A stretch of 64,000 nucleotides of DNA, taken from Desmonostoc muscorum LEGE 12446 (GTDB lineage: Bacteria > Cyanobacteriota > Cyanobacteriia > Cyanobacteriales > Nostocaceae). The number at the start of each line of letters is the position of its first letter. The stretch's first letter is position 1. Position numbers and translations under genes: made by a program. The notes under the pieces were generated by a model. That model was not told the DNA's origin and did not search any database. It saw only the letters and a program-made list of their open reading frames with translations. The stretch spans positions 5,417,001-5,481,000 of the forward strand of contig NZ_JADEXS020000001.1 of the NCBI RefSeq assembly GCF_015207005.2. Direction: 5' to 3'. This document shows positions 17,416 through 26,609 of this stretch, in pieces.

Positions 17416-18441
17416 TTATTCAAAATTGACAGCCGATTCTAACATTCGTATTCTTCCAACATTGGCATCTATTTCTACTTCTACACCAATAGGCAAGGTA
17501 AATTTATCTTTAATATGACCAATCATTGAACCGTACCAAGCAGGAATTCCTAAAGGAAGTATATGGTCTTGCAATACTTGAATTAAGGTAAATGATGGTT
17601 CATCCCCAGGTTTACAATTAGTGCATTGCCCAAAGACAAAGCCAGCAATTTGGTTAAGTATGCCAGCAGTTTTTAACTGGGTTAACATCCTATCTACACG
17701 GTAAACATCCTCGCCAATTTCTTCTACAAATAAGATACTTTTGTTCCAGGAAGGTAGATAAGGTGAACCTACCATCGCTGACAATACTGATAGGTTTCCA
17801 CCGATAAGTTTACCCCTAGCTTTTCCCGGTGCTATGATTTCCACTCGCACTTCGTTATTGTTGGAATTTTGTATGGTGAGGGTTTCACCATTAAATACGA
17901 TGCGCTTGAAGTAATCGACTGTAAACTGATTCCAGGTAGATGTGGCAACTGGGCCGTGAAAAGTAATCACCTGACTACGGGCATTAATTGCCAATAATAA
18001 AGTAGTAATATCGCTGTACCCGATGAGGATTTTGGGGTGGGAGCGAATTAATGAATAGTTTAGTAGGGGTAAAATGCGATTACAGCCCCAACCACCACGC
18101 ATGGCAATTATTGCTTTGATGGAGCGATCGCTAAACATCGAGTTTACATCATTGGCGCGATCGCCATCCCTACCTGCTAAATAACCATAACGATCTAAAA
18201 TATGCTTCCCTAGCTTGACTTTTAAGCCTAATTGTGAAATTGATTTCTGTGCTGCTTCGATGTCTTGGGCGTCAACGATACTCGCAGGAGCGATTAATCC
18301 CACGGTATCGCCGATTTGTAGACGTGGTGGCTTGATGACGGTGTTTAGGGATAGCTTACCTTGAGCCGTAAGCAGTGGTATCTGGGTGGCTAAGGTAGCG
18401 AGTCCAGAGGTTGTGAGAAATTGCCGGCGCTTGATAGTCAT
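17416..18441 (-). CDS. LD-carboxypeptidase (peptidase S66)
   Basis: A 341-aa protein. The twin-arginine-type leader (MTIKRRQFLTTSGLATLA) suggests export to the periplasm. RLQIGDTVGLIAPAS begins the S66 domain. IGYSDITTLL holds the catalytic Ser (about residue 143), VEEIGEDVYRVDRML the Glu, and GHIKDKFTLPIG the His. It would trim the terminal D-Ala from tetrapeptide stems during peptidoglycan recycling, or act on a related LD peptide. The usual enzyme is cytoplasmic, so an exported form points to periplasmic wall turnover. Confidence 0.88.
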   Translation of the reverse strand: MTIKRRQFLTTSGLATLATQIPLLTAQGKLSLNTVIKPPRLQIGDTVGLIAPASIVDAQDIEAAQKSISQLGLKVKLGKHILDRYGYLAGRDGDRANDVNSMFSDRSIKAIIAMRGGWGCNRILPLLNYSLIRSHPKILIGYSDITTLLLAINARSQVITFHGPVATSTWNQFTVDYFKRIVFNGETLTIQNSNNNEVRVEIIAPGKARGKLIGGNLSVLSAMVGSPYLPSWNKSILFVEEIGEDVYRVDRMLTQLKTAGILNQIAGFVFGQCTNCKPGDEPSFTLIQVLQDHILPLGIPAWYGSMIGHIKDKFTLPIGVEVEIDANVGRIRMLESAVNFE

Positions 18442-18554
18442 AAGTTGGGGACTGGGGATTGGGTACTGGGTATTGGGTTAGGAAAATTCTTTTTTAGTTG
18501 CTAGTCTCTAATCCCTAGTGTCCAGTTTTGTACAGAGTACTTATAGCAAGCGTA

Positions 18555-18996
18555 ATACCATTTCACGAAAATCTTGATACATATAGATCAATACGGTTCA
18601 GTTAAGCATTTCTTCCTTCTCTTTGCGTCCTTTGCGTCCTTTGCGGTTCGTTAAAAAAATTGACTTTGACAAAGACTTTTAGCCTTAACTGAACCGCATT
18701 GACATATAGATTTAACGTAGGGGCGCACAGCTGTCATTGGTGTCAACTTAAGCTGAAACGCTTGTCCCACATACGCTTTACCCCCCCTTAATCCCCCCTT
18801 GGAAAAGGGGGAAAAAAGAATCTAGTTCCCTCCCCAATACATACGGGGAGGGTTAGGGTGGGGTGACGCGGTGAGTAACCGTAAGTGAATTAACTCAATA
18901 TCACGTCTTCACAAGGGTTTCACGTTAAGTTGACACCTATCCACAGCTGTGCGCCCCTACTGAGGTATCTGTATCAACTTTAAAGTGAAATGGTAT
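18555..18996. repeat. Composite of nested inverted repeats
   Basis: The outer arms are ATACCATTTCAC (18555-18566) and GTGAAATGGTAT (18985-18996). Inside are the family A MITE (18591-18699) and a second element whose arms, 18717-18751 and 18925-18960, begin with GTAGGGGCGCACAGCTGT and its complement and continue with GTGTCAACTTA. The outer arm plus CTTGATACATATAGAT recurs at 58661-58694, so this is a mosaic of mobile repeats inserted into one another. Confidence 0.75.
18591..18699. repeat. MITE-like repeat, family A copy 2
   Basis: Its ends are ATACGGTTCAGTTAAG and CTTAACTGAACCGCAT, near-perfect terminal inverted repeats. The interior matches 8447-8564 on the opposite strand. Confidence 0.8.
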
Positions 18997-19001
18997 AAAT
19001 C

Positions 19002-19108
19002 ATTAGTCAACAAAAAGATTCCCGACTTCTTAAATAAGTCGGGAATCTAAACCTTTTGATTTTCACAAACCAAATAGCATTGCTATATGTAAGTTTTTGT
19101 TGACTAAT
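19002..19108. repeat. 107-bp inverted-repeat element with inner hairpin
   Basis: Perfect 15-bp arms ATTAGTCAACAAAAA (19002-19016) and their complement (19094-19108) enclose a 12-bp perfect hairpin, GATTCCCGACTT with AAGTCGGGAATC (19017-19047). It is MITE-like; the inner hairpin could also end transcripts. Confidence 0.75.
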
Positions 19109-19274
19109 TTTGAGTTTTTTCTAATTTATATGAACTTCGGATAATTAGTTATGATTCCCACAGTCATTACACCCCACCCCCAACCCCTCCCCTTACTAAG
19201 GGGAGGGGAGACAAAGCATAGCTTTGGTTCTTTGGGGTTATTGGGTTTTAATAAGTAGTCAAGCGAAGCTGATA

Positions 19275-21773
19275 TTATTCATGGGAAACATCTTGTAATC
19301 CATCAACTAACCCATCTGAAATCGCAAATCCATTAGTGGCAAATCTGCCATCAGTATCTAATAAATCAGGGTGAAAGTACATAAATTCCACATCACCAAT
19401 GACAGGCAAAAAATGGTCAGATAATTGCATTGCCTGTAAACAAAGATTGATACTAGAAGCGGCCGAATTATATGTTTCAATGTTTTCTTCCAGAACATTC
19501 AATAATCGTCGGTTAGCCGCAATTTTGGTTTCAGCTTCTTGTTCGAGTGTTTTCTCTAAATAAGCACGCGCCTGTGGGTACTGCTGCAAAATGTCATCTG
19601 CTTGTTGCTCCGCCATTGGTAATAACTGAGTTTTCAGGATTTGGTTGATGGTTTGGCGGAAAGATTTGCGAATAGTTTGGGAAACTTTTGGTTCAAAATC
19701 TAATTTCAATAATTGCCTAATTGCTGGTTCTGCTTCAACGATACTTTCGGCGTCGTAAGTTTGGGAAGTTTGTAATAAAGTCTGGCGAAATTGATATATA
19801 GAAAAAGTGCCTTCGTCATAAAATCTGGGACTTTCTCGCACAAAGCGATCGCACTCTACGCTAGCTGCACTCACTACTGCTTGAGTCACTAGTTTTTCTA
19901 AATTTCTAATCTCTTGTTCAATGCCGCCATCATTATCTAATAAACGATACAATTGGCGATAATATTCTGATTTACGAATTTTTTCAAGCAACCGCTGGAA
20001 AAAGTTTGCAACTATTTGCTGAGAAGATTCGATTAAAATATCTTCTAATTGATTTGCTAAGTAATAAAATGCCTCGACTAAAATCGCCAGTAAAGGTGCA
20101 GTAGCATTGCGAGGGTGACTGATTGTTGCACGTCGATAAGCATAAGCTACGGAAAAAGTATCTAGTAACTCATCTAGACGACGAATCATCCGTGATTGTA
20201 ATTGCTTAAAATCAGCTTCAAAAACATCACAAGAACTAGTAATTATTAGGTTAACTTCTTCTGTGATATGCTGATTATAGTCTTTACCAATTTGCTGGAG
20301 TTGCTGATTCAGGCGTTGTAATTCTTGCGCCTTCATCGTTTCAATTTCTTGTGGCTGACTATCTAAATTTCGTTGCAGACTCTGGTAATGTTTTTTCATT
20401 TTGATACAAACATCTCCCAGATCATTAGCAAGATTCTTAAATAATTGGAGACGTTTTTCTTCAGTCAAATAGCGAGTAATGGCTGTGCGAAATTCCTCAA
20501 TTCCACTATCTTCAATTAGTTGTTCTATGAGTTCATTTCCCCAATCTCCCAGAATCCGTACATAATTGTGATTGGGCGTTTCAAAACCGTTAACAGAGAC
20601 ACGAAATTTTGTGGAAGATAGCTTTCCAGAATTTACACAATAGTTGTTAAATGCATAGACAAATTGTGGTGTTTCTTCTTTACCATCTAAACTTTTGACG
20701 CTTTCCGCAAAACAAGAATCTAAACCAAATCTATCCTTTGGACTTGTTTGCTTAATCTGACTGCCATAAAATCCTAGTAATCCACTAGTTTTATAAACCC
20801 TACTTGTATCCCGAAACTGCCCATTAATTAAATCATCCAATCGTTGCCGTAGCTGAGTATTGTACCAAGTCTCATCAATTCGGTTGAAGATATAGAAAAC
20901 GCGATCGCGTACTCCTCCATTTTCCCGCATTAATTCCAAAAGTTGTGTTTCTTCTTTTGTCATGTCACCAGCAGAAGCAGGTTTTAGCACACATACCACC
21001 GCCGAAGTGTCGGGATGTTGAATTTTCGCATAAGTTAGCTGTGCATCTTTCTCCACTGGCGCATCGATGCCCGGCGTATCGATAATTACATTTCCATCTT
21101 GTAGCAAAGGATGGTTGCAGTAATATTCTATCCGCTTCAATACCGCGCTATTACTACCACGACGCGCATATCCAGCAGCTTCCTTGAGGTTAGAAAAGTT
21201 AAATTGCTCCATTGAATATGTAGCATTATTAACAGTGTTGATGCGATCGCGGTTTGCCATATATCCTTCTAACAACAAGATTAACGCCTTGGCTTGTTTT
21301 CCACGTTCTGATTTACTTTCACCACCTTCCTGCTGAACAATAGCTTCACAACCTTGACGCAGCAAGTTAATTACATCAGCTTGGTTGATATTAGCTACTG
21401 TCTTAAATCCTAGTTGCTGACACAAAAAAACTGCTTGTTCCCGAATTTCCGCTTCACTTAAAAATGTTAAAACAACGCGTTCTTTATCTAATTCTGCATA
21501 TTCGATTTTGCATTCTGTACCTGTAGCATGTCCCTCTGCACTATAGAGTAATTCTCTCTCCAAGAGTGCATTGATGAGCATTGATTTTCCGGCACTAAAT
21601 GCACCTGCAAACACAATCTCAAACTTGGGAGAAATCGCCTTATTTAAAGAAGTTTGTACAAATGTAATATCTTGAGAACGTAGGGTTGGTTCTTGCTGTA
21701 AAAGTTGTAATATAGACTCCACTTGTTGTTTCAAATTTTTGCACTGAAGCGGTAAATCTGACATATTCAGCAT
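19275..21773 (-). CDS. Dynamin-like GTPase
   Basis: An 832-aa protein. The P-loop is GAFSAGKSMLINALL (about residues 56-70), G3 is DTPGID (about 237), and G4 is NRID (about 291). Long helical segments follow, as in the stalk of bacterial dynamin-like proteins (BDLPs), which bind and remodel membranes in a GTP-dependent way. The Nostoc BDLP is shorter (about 690 residues), so this is a larger relative. An alternative start four residues in (MSDLPLQ) is equally possible. It stands alone, divergent from a response regulator. Confidence 0.88.
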   Translation of the reverse strand: MLNMSDLPLQCKNLKQQVESILQLLQQEPTLRSQDITFVQTSLNKAISPKFEIVFAGAFSAGKSMLINALLERELLYSAEGHATGTECKIEYAELDKERVVLTFLSEAEIREQAVFLCQQLGFKTVANINQADVINLLRQGCEAIVQQEGGESKSERGKQAKALILLLEGYMANRDRINTVNNATYSMEQFNFSNLKEAAGYARRGSNSAVLKRIEYYCNHPLLQDGNVIIDTPGIDAPVEKDAQLTYAKIQHPDTSAVVCVLKPASAGDMTKEETQLLELMRENGGVRDRVFYIFNRIDETWYNTQLRQRLDDLINGQFRDTSRVYKTSGLLGFYGSQIKQTSPKDRFGLDSCFAESVKSLDGKEETPQFVYAFNNYCVNSGKLSSTKFRVSVNGFETPNHNYVRILGDWGNELIEQLIEDSGIEEFRTAITRYLTEEKRLQLFKNLANDLGDVCIKMKKHYQSLQRNLDSQPQEIETMKAQELQRLNQQLQQIGKDYNQHITEEVNLIITSSCDVFEADFKQLQSRMIRRLDELLDTFSVAYAYRRATISHPRNATAPLLAILVEAFYYLANQLEDILIESSQQIVANFFQRLLEKIRKSEYYRQLYRLLDNDGGIEQEIRNLEKLVTQAVVSAASVECDRFVRESPRFYDEGTFSIYQFRQTLLQTSQTYDAESIVEAEPAIRQLLKLDFEPKVSQTIRKSFRQTINQILKTQLLPMAEQQADDILQQYPQARAYLEKTLEQEAETKIAANRRLLNVLEENIETYNSAASSINLCLQAMQLSDHFLPVIGDVEFMYFHPDLLDTDGRFATNGFAISDGLVDGLQDVSHE

Positions 21774-22010
21774 CCTAATAATATTTATGTATATATTAGT
21801 TATATTTACTGTCTTAATGGTTCAGTAAAATTCCTGATAAATGTGATGCTGTTGAATTGCTAGATATTACCTAAAGCACTAATCAATGACTAATAAAAAA
21901 TAGTTGAAAGCTCTTGTTAGCCATAACATTATTTCACCTCCAGCTAGAGTCAAACAAAATTTTTAAGCATTCTATATTTTACGTCAGCATTGTTGTTAGA
22001 CAAAATTCAA

Positions 22011-22427
22011 ATGTCATTTGTTATGCAACCTTCTCTGGCTCTTGATAGCTTAAATATTCTCGTAGTTGAGGATGATGATGATATTCGCTTTTTTCTGACT
22101 ACAGTGTTGGAAGCAGATGGAGCCACCATCGTAGCAGTTCCATCAGCCGCGGCAGCACTGGAAGTGTTACCCCAATTGCAACCTGATATCTTAATTTCTG
22201 ATATAGGTATGCCTGACGAAGATGGCTACACTTTAATCCGAAAAATACGTGCGCTCACGCCAGATATGGGTGGACAAGTCCTAGCTATTGCCTTAACTGC
22301 CTATGGCGATCGCGAGAGTCGTATTCGCGCTTTGGAAGCTGGCTTTCACACTCATGTATCTAAACCAGTTTTTCCAGAAGAACTAGTTGAGATTGTCGCT
22401 AATTTGTTTGCTTCTTGTAATTGGTAA
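22011..22427 (+). CDS. Single-domain response regulator
   Basis: A 138-aa protein that is all receiver domain. ILVVEDDDDIRFFL gives the acidic pocket, LISDIGMPDEDGY the phosphoacceptor Asp, ALTAYGD the Thr/Ala switch region, and HVSKPV the conserved Lys. There is no output domain, so it works CheY-like or in a phosphorelay. It closely resembles the receiver domain at the end of the hybrid kinase at 44573-46336 (both have SDIGMPD and LTAYG). The ATG at 22011 is preferred to an upstream TTG at 21990; no partner kinase is adjacent. Confidence 0.85.
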   Translation: MSFVMQPSLALDSLNILVVEDDDDIRFFLTTVLEADGATIVAVPSAAAALEVLPQLQPDILISDIGMPDEDGYTLIRKIRALTPDMGGQVLAIALTAYGDRESRIRALEAGFHTHVSKPVFPEELVEIVANLFASCNW

Positions 22428-22439
22428 TAGATCGTATTT

Positions 22440-23423
22440 TTACCTTTTATGAGGTACTAGTACAGGTAGTTTCCGAACACCAGCCACGGAGTTGGCGTGT
22501 TGTCCAACAGTCAAAACATTGAACTGAGTAGATATAAGTTCTAAACTTTTATTCACCACTGCCAGTTTTTTGTAGGTGGGGACATTCATCCCAGGAAAAA
22601 ATGATAACTCTGGCACATCTTCTTGACTTAAAAAATCTGTAGGATGGAGTAGCAAAGAAGGTTGGGTGCGTGTAAGTTTACACAGCCACAAGGCAATTCT
22701 TAAGTAAAATAATGCTAAATCGCTAGAAAATTTAGTCAGATACATGATGTAGCTGAAGTGAATTGGCACCTTAAAAATTGGCATGGTGGTAACAGGAATT
22801 TCAGTCAGTTTATCCTTACCCATGTTCCACTGGTAAGGTTTTAGAGGCTGCAAACCGTCTTTGAAACTGCCAAACAAAGCTTCCCGTTTTTTGCGTTCTT
22901 CTTTGCTCAGTTTACACGTCATCAAATAATAAGCTCGTGCTATTGGCCCCAAAATTGTCGGAAAAGTTGAAGCATCATATTCGTACCCGCGTCGCGCTAA
23001 GACTTTCAACACCGCTGGGGAAAAACTGTATCCAGGCCCCCGGAAGCCTACAGGATGTTGATAAGTGACGCGCTTGATATGTTCTTCGGCCAGCGCTACC
23101 TCTTCTTCAATTTCATTCTCGGAATACAGATGTAGCCAGGGATCGTGATGGAATGAATGATTGCCAATTTCATGACCGGCGTTGGCGATCGCTTGTATTG
23201 CTTTGTGATTCTTTTCCAGGGCTGCATCTTGACCGACAATGAATACTGTGATTGTCAAATTCCATTGCTGGAGAATTTCTAGAAAACGGGGTACTGCAAT
23301 ATCCAAGTAAGAAGGGAAACTCTCCCAACCCGGAGCGCCTTGATTTTTCAGATAAGACCAAATATTATCTAAGTCTAAAGACAGACTGGCTATTGGTTTA
23401 TTTGCTTTTGGCTTGGTTTTCAT
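22440..23423 (-). CDS. Polysaccharide deacetylase (NodB-type)
   Basis: A 327-aa protein. SLDLDNIWS holds the catalytic Asp pair, GHEIGNHSFHHDPW the metal-binding HxSxxH, and GFRGPGYSFSPAVL the third NodB motif. No signal peptide is seen, so it may act in the cytoplasm or at the membrane on lipid-linked or nucleotide-linked sugars, possibly a C4-type carbohydrate esterase for exopolysaccharide. The gene converges on the response regulator with 12 bases between stops. Confidence 0.85.
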   Translation of the reverse strand: MKTKPKANKPIASLSLDLDNIWSYLKNQGAPGWESFPSYLDIAVPRFLEILQQWNLTITVFIVGQDAALEKNHKAIQAIANAGHEIGNHSFHHDPWLHLYSENEIEEEVALAEEHIKRVTYQHPVGFRGPGYSFSPAVLKVLARRGYEYDASTFPTILGPIARAYYLMTCKLSKEERKKREALFGSFKDGLQPLKPYQWNMGKDKLTEIPVTTMPIFKVPIHFSYIMYLTKFSSDLALFYLRIALWLCKLTRTQPSLLLHPTDFLSQEDVPELSFFPGMNVPTYKKLAVVNKSLELISTQFNVLTVGQHANSVAGVRKLPVLVPHKR

Positions 23424-23839
23424 TATTAATTCTAATATTTTGACGATTTTAAAATAAAGAGTGACTTTAAAATCAGCGTTTTTTTAATTGCTGGTGATTA
23501 ATATATCATAAAGAAGGCACATTTAAACGTGTATAAGTAAGTTTTAGCGATCGCTAGCCTTTACAATCAGATTTCCATAACTCAATACGCTTGGGTTAAG
23601 CCGTAAAAATAAATTTGCGTAGGTTGGGTTGAGGAACGAAACCCAACATTTTCGAGCATTTGTTGGGTTTCACGACCTTCTACCCAACCTACAATTATCC
23701 TTAACCCAAGCGTATTGGGTTAAAAGCGAGTGGAATGGTGGGCGAAAAAAATTAAAATATTCTCGCCTTCAAACTCTATCCCTTTATGGGTAGAATATTC
23801 AAAATTCTGAATTCTGAATTCTGTATTCTGACTCCTGTT
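23424..23839. other. Intergenic region with an inverted-repeat element
   Basis: About 415 bases without a gene. It contains the element at 23583-23717 and a short AATTCTGAATTCTG tract near 23800-23830. Confidence 0.6.
23583..23717. repeat. 135-bp inverted-repeat element (18-bp perfect arms)
   Basis: CAATACGCTTGGGTTAAG (23583-23600) is exactly mirrored at 23700-23717. The interior has a second inverted pair (GTAGGTTGGG...CCCAACCTAC) around AACCCAACA/TGTTGGGTT segments. It is a typical cyanobacterial MITE-like palindromic unit. Confidence 0.8.
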
Positions 23840-24454
23840 TTATGTTGAAAGGATACCTATTATTACCCGTAATAAATCTTCTAAACCTTCAGGAACACGA
23901 TAAAGTTTAATATCTTCTGTAACTAGCTTTTGTTCTCTATTAAGAGTACCAAATTTCCAATCATCGCCATTAGTAACTGCCCCATATAAAATAGGTGATT
24001 GATTATCTAAAGATTTATCCATAGCGATTAATTCTACTGCTAGCTGTGTAAATCCTCTTCTGATATCTGATTGTTTAGCTTCAATTATTAATAGACAGTT
24101 AGATTTATACAAGTAATAATCTAAAGTACCTTTCAGCTTGTCATCTACATTAAGAGGATACTCACTATATAGTTGAGCCTTTGTTTGATCGCAGATTTCA
24201 GCCAGGATAGGAGCAATCAGAAATTCTCTAATTGATATTTCTGCCGCAGGATTAAAAAGTCTGATATTACGTTGTAAATATCCTTGCAAAAACTCTAAGT
24301 ATTTAATTTCATGAGAATACCTGAGCAAATCCAAATTTGTACGCTGATAGCTGTACTCAAATTCAGCCAAAATCTCTGCTGTAGGGTTAGTTAGTTGAAA
24401 ATATTGGCTGAAGGTATAGCTTTGATCGGGTTTTAAAATTTTATATTTGCTCAT
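23840..24454 (-). CDS. PD-(D/E)XK-like hypothetical protein
   Basis: A 204-aa protein. GTLDYYLYKSNCLLIIEAKQSD shows the D...ExK core of PD-(D/E)XK folds, with a downstream Gln (FTQLAVELIAM). The N-terminal 100 residues are helical with no known domain. It resembles orphan restriction-endonuclease-like families that are common in Nostocales. No modification enzyme lies nearby, so restriction activity is unproven. Confidence 0.75.
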   Translation of the reverse strand: MSKYKILKPDQSYTFSQYFQLTNPTAEILAEFEYSYQRTNLDLLRYSHEIKYLEFLQGYLQRNIRLFNPAAEISIREFLIAPILAEICDQTKAQLYSEYPLNVDDKLKGTLDYYLYKSNCLLIIEAKQSDIRRGFTQLAVELIAMDKSLDNQSPILYGAVTNGDDWKFGTLNREQKLVTEDIKLYRVPEGLEDLLRVIIGILST

Positions 24455-24554
24455 TACAGTATAGCAATCCTATTTGATTTTTGAAGAAGAATTCAGAACT
24501 CAGAATGGGCTACGCCCCGCTACGCTAACAGGAGTCAGAATAATACTATTAGTC

Positions 24555-26117
24555 TTAATCCTGGACTTCTTCATCATGTTCAACTACTTCAGATTTATCT
24601 TGTAACGGCTTCACTACTCTGGCGATCGCTTCTTGAATAAAAGCCTTAATAAATTCATCTCTGCGATTAATTTGAAACTGTCGCTGGACAACTTCTGTCA
24701 TTCCGCCATCACCCCAATCTTGGTCATGACGGAAATATTCAATAAAGCTTTTACCAGCAATTCGCGTTAAATAAGCTGCGGTGACACCTTGAATTGCTCT
24801 CCCAATAATAAAGGTGGCAACATTAAGTTGCAAAGCTGTAGACAATAATTGAATTGCGCCTTTGACAATGCCTAAACTGGCAATGGTTTTTGCTAAAGAA
24901 AGGGCTAATTCTCGTCCCCTTTCCATATTCAATTCACAGCCATAGACTCGACCAATTTCTACGACCATTTGAGCATTGACGGCGGCGGTTGCTAATAAAT
25001 CTACTACTGGTATAGGCGTAACTGAAACCACACCAGCACCAATCCATTGAAAGCGTTCTACGATTTTGTCAGCTTGGCGACGGCGCTGGCCATCAATGAG
25101 TTTTCGCGCCTCGTCTCCCAATCGGAGAGATTGTAAAAGAATGTTATCTGCCACCAAATCTTCACCTTCGGCGCGTAAAACAGCAGCCATGCGCCGCAGC
25201 AAAGGAACAATATCCGCCTCTGGCTGGAAGGGTTCACCAGTTTCTAGTTGTGCAGATTGGGGATTCGCAGCGATCGCCACTACATCATTAGTAGCAATAA
25301 ATCCCCGCACCCGCTGACGCAACCTAGCGAGGATGGCTTCTTTATCTTCATCTGTATATAAATCAGTTTTGTTGAGAACTAGGAGCGATCGCTTCCCAAT
25401 TTCTGCTAATCCGCGTAGTGGCTCATATTCGGAGCGTCGTAAATCATTATCCACCACAAACAACAGTAAATCTGCTGCCGTCGCCAGTTCTCGCGCCATT
25501 TGTTCGCGTTCCGTCCCCGCCACACCCGCTTCTAAAATTCCCGGCGTATCCGTAATTAAAATCTTGCGTTCTAATCCCTTCAACCGCAGACAATAAGTTT
25601 CCCCAACTTGGGTTGTACCCATCGGTGCATCCACCTGACCAACCATGCGTCCCATGACGGCATTTACCAGGGAAGTTTTGCCAGCACTCCCGGTACCAAA
25701 CACCACCACTTGAATTTCACCCCGTGCTAGATTGGCTTCAATTTCCCGCGATCGACTTAATAAAGCTTGGCGTGCGACTTCATCTTGAATTTGGGCTACC
25801 TGTTGACGCACAGCTTGGAGAGTCGTAGAAGCCGCATCAGATTTGCCCGCCGGAATTTGGGCTGGAGTTACACGAGAACGAGTGCGGCGCGATCGCTTTT
25901 CCCCCTTCTGAAGCACTAATACATAATAAACAAAAGCCGCAACCAACGCTCCAATCAGCACAATCAGCAGCAACAGCAGCAAATTGCCTAACAACGGCGA
26001 ATAGGACAATTGCCAGTAAAGCCGTGATAGCGAATCAATTAGCCATAAAGCTAGTCCTAAAATGACGATTAGACCAACAATCAGCGTTACGATGCGTGAC
26101 AGAGGCATGGCTGGCAA
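24555..26117 (-). CDS. GTPase with DUF697 domain
   Basis: A 520-aa protein. Two N-terminal membrane helices (about residues 8-27 and 38-70) are followed by a basic linker and an Era/TrmE-like G domain: P-loop GTGSAGKTSLVNAVMG (about 141-156), switch DAPMGTT, G3 DTPGILE, G4 NKTD. The C-terminal part (about 335-480) is a hydrophobic DUF697 domain. Such proteins are conserved in cyanobacteria and plastids; a membrane-linked role is inferred, but the substrate is unknown. Confidence 0.88.
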   Translation of the reverse strand: MPAMPLSRIVTLIVGLIVILGLALWLIDSLSRLYWQLSYSPLLGNLLLLLLIVLIGALVAAFVYYVLVLQKGEKRSRRTRSRVTPAQIPAGKSDAASTTLQAVRQQVAQIQDEVARQALLSRSREIEANLARGEIQVVVFGTGSAGKTSLVNAVMGRMVGQVDAPMGTTQVGETYCLRLKGLERKILITDTPGILEAGVAGTEREQMARELATAADLLLFVVDNDLRRSEYEPLRGLAEIGKRSLLVLNKTDLYTDEDKEAILARLRQRVRGFIATNDVVAIAANPQSAQLETGEPFQPEADIVPLLRRMAAVLRAEGEDLVADNILLQSLRLGDEARKLIDGQRRRQADKIVERFQWIGAGVVSVTPIPVVDLLATAAVNAQMVVEIGRVYGCELNMERGRELALSLAKTIASLGIVKGAIQLLSTALQLNVATFIIGRAIQGVTAAYLTRIAGKSFIEYFRHDQDWGDGGMTEVVQRQFQINRRDEFIKAFIQEAIARVVKPLQDKSEVVEHDEEVQD

Positions 26118-26609
26118 AGATTAGTGGGTATGAAGTAGGCACATGCTTCTGATCTTAATAGTTTCAGTATTTTTTACCAGGGTAGCAAGCAAATTAAAAG
26201 TTAAAGGGGACTGGGGATTGGGGATTGGGGACTGGGGATTGGGGATTGGGGACTGGGGATTGGGGATTGGGGACTGGGGACTAGGTAATCAAGTTCAAAA
26301 TTATCAATTCTAGTTGATGGTGGGCTGAAGCTATTGTCTTGGCTTAACGTTAACCTTCTGAGGTTTCAAAGACGACTTTGCAATAGATAAATTGGCTGTA
26401 GGGGCGTACAGCTGTACGCCCCTACTTTATACTTTCAGTATTTTTAACCAGGGTACAAAAAAGCAACTTTTGATAGACTAAGAGCGCATTTTGTATCAAA
26501 TTTGCTTTCACTCACCGCATTCCTCCGAAGTGACCTTTGCAAAAGCCGACGCTGGTGATATCTATCTTTGTCTCCCTACCCCCACTCCCTAGCTAAAGCG
26601 AGTTATACC
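26118..26609. other. Intergenic region with GGGGATTGGGGACT tract and palindrome
   Basis: Tandem heptamers GGGGATT/GGGGACT run over 26209-26285 (about ten units). A perfect 28-bp palindrome lies at 26398-26425 (GTAGGGGCGTACAG and its mirror), with the same GTAGGGGC start as repeats at 18717 and 58700. No gene is seen. Confidence 0.7.
26398..26425. repeat. Perfect 28-bp palindrome
   Basis: Each half is 14 bases (GTAGGGGCGTACAG), with no spacer. It looks like the collapsed core of the GTAGGGGCGCACAGCTGT element at 18717-18960. Confidence 0.85.

Larger units (their letters stand above)
18442..19274. other. Repeat-rich intergenic region
   Basis: No gene is seen in 830 bases. It is packed with nested inverted repeats (18555-18996, with inner elements) and a further element at 19002-19108, then a CCCCACCCCCAACCCCTCCCC-like GC-rich module at 19168-19240. 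Confidence 0.7.

Noticed and set aside
26209..26285. Regular GGGGATTGGGGACT repeats as a CRISPR array
   Set aside because: Units are 7 bases with no unique spacers; these are cyanobacterial low-complexity repeats.
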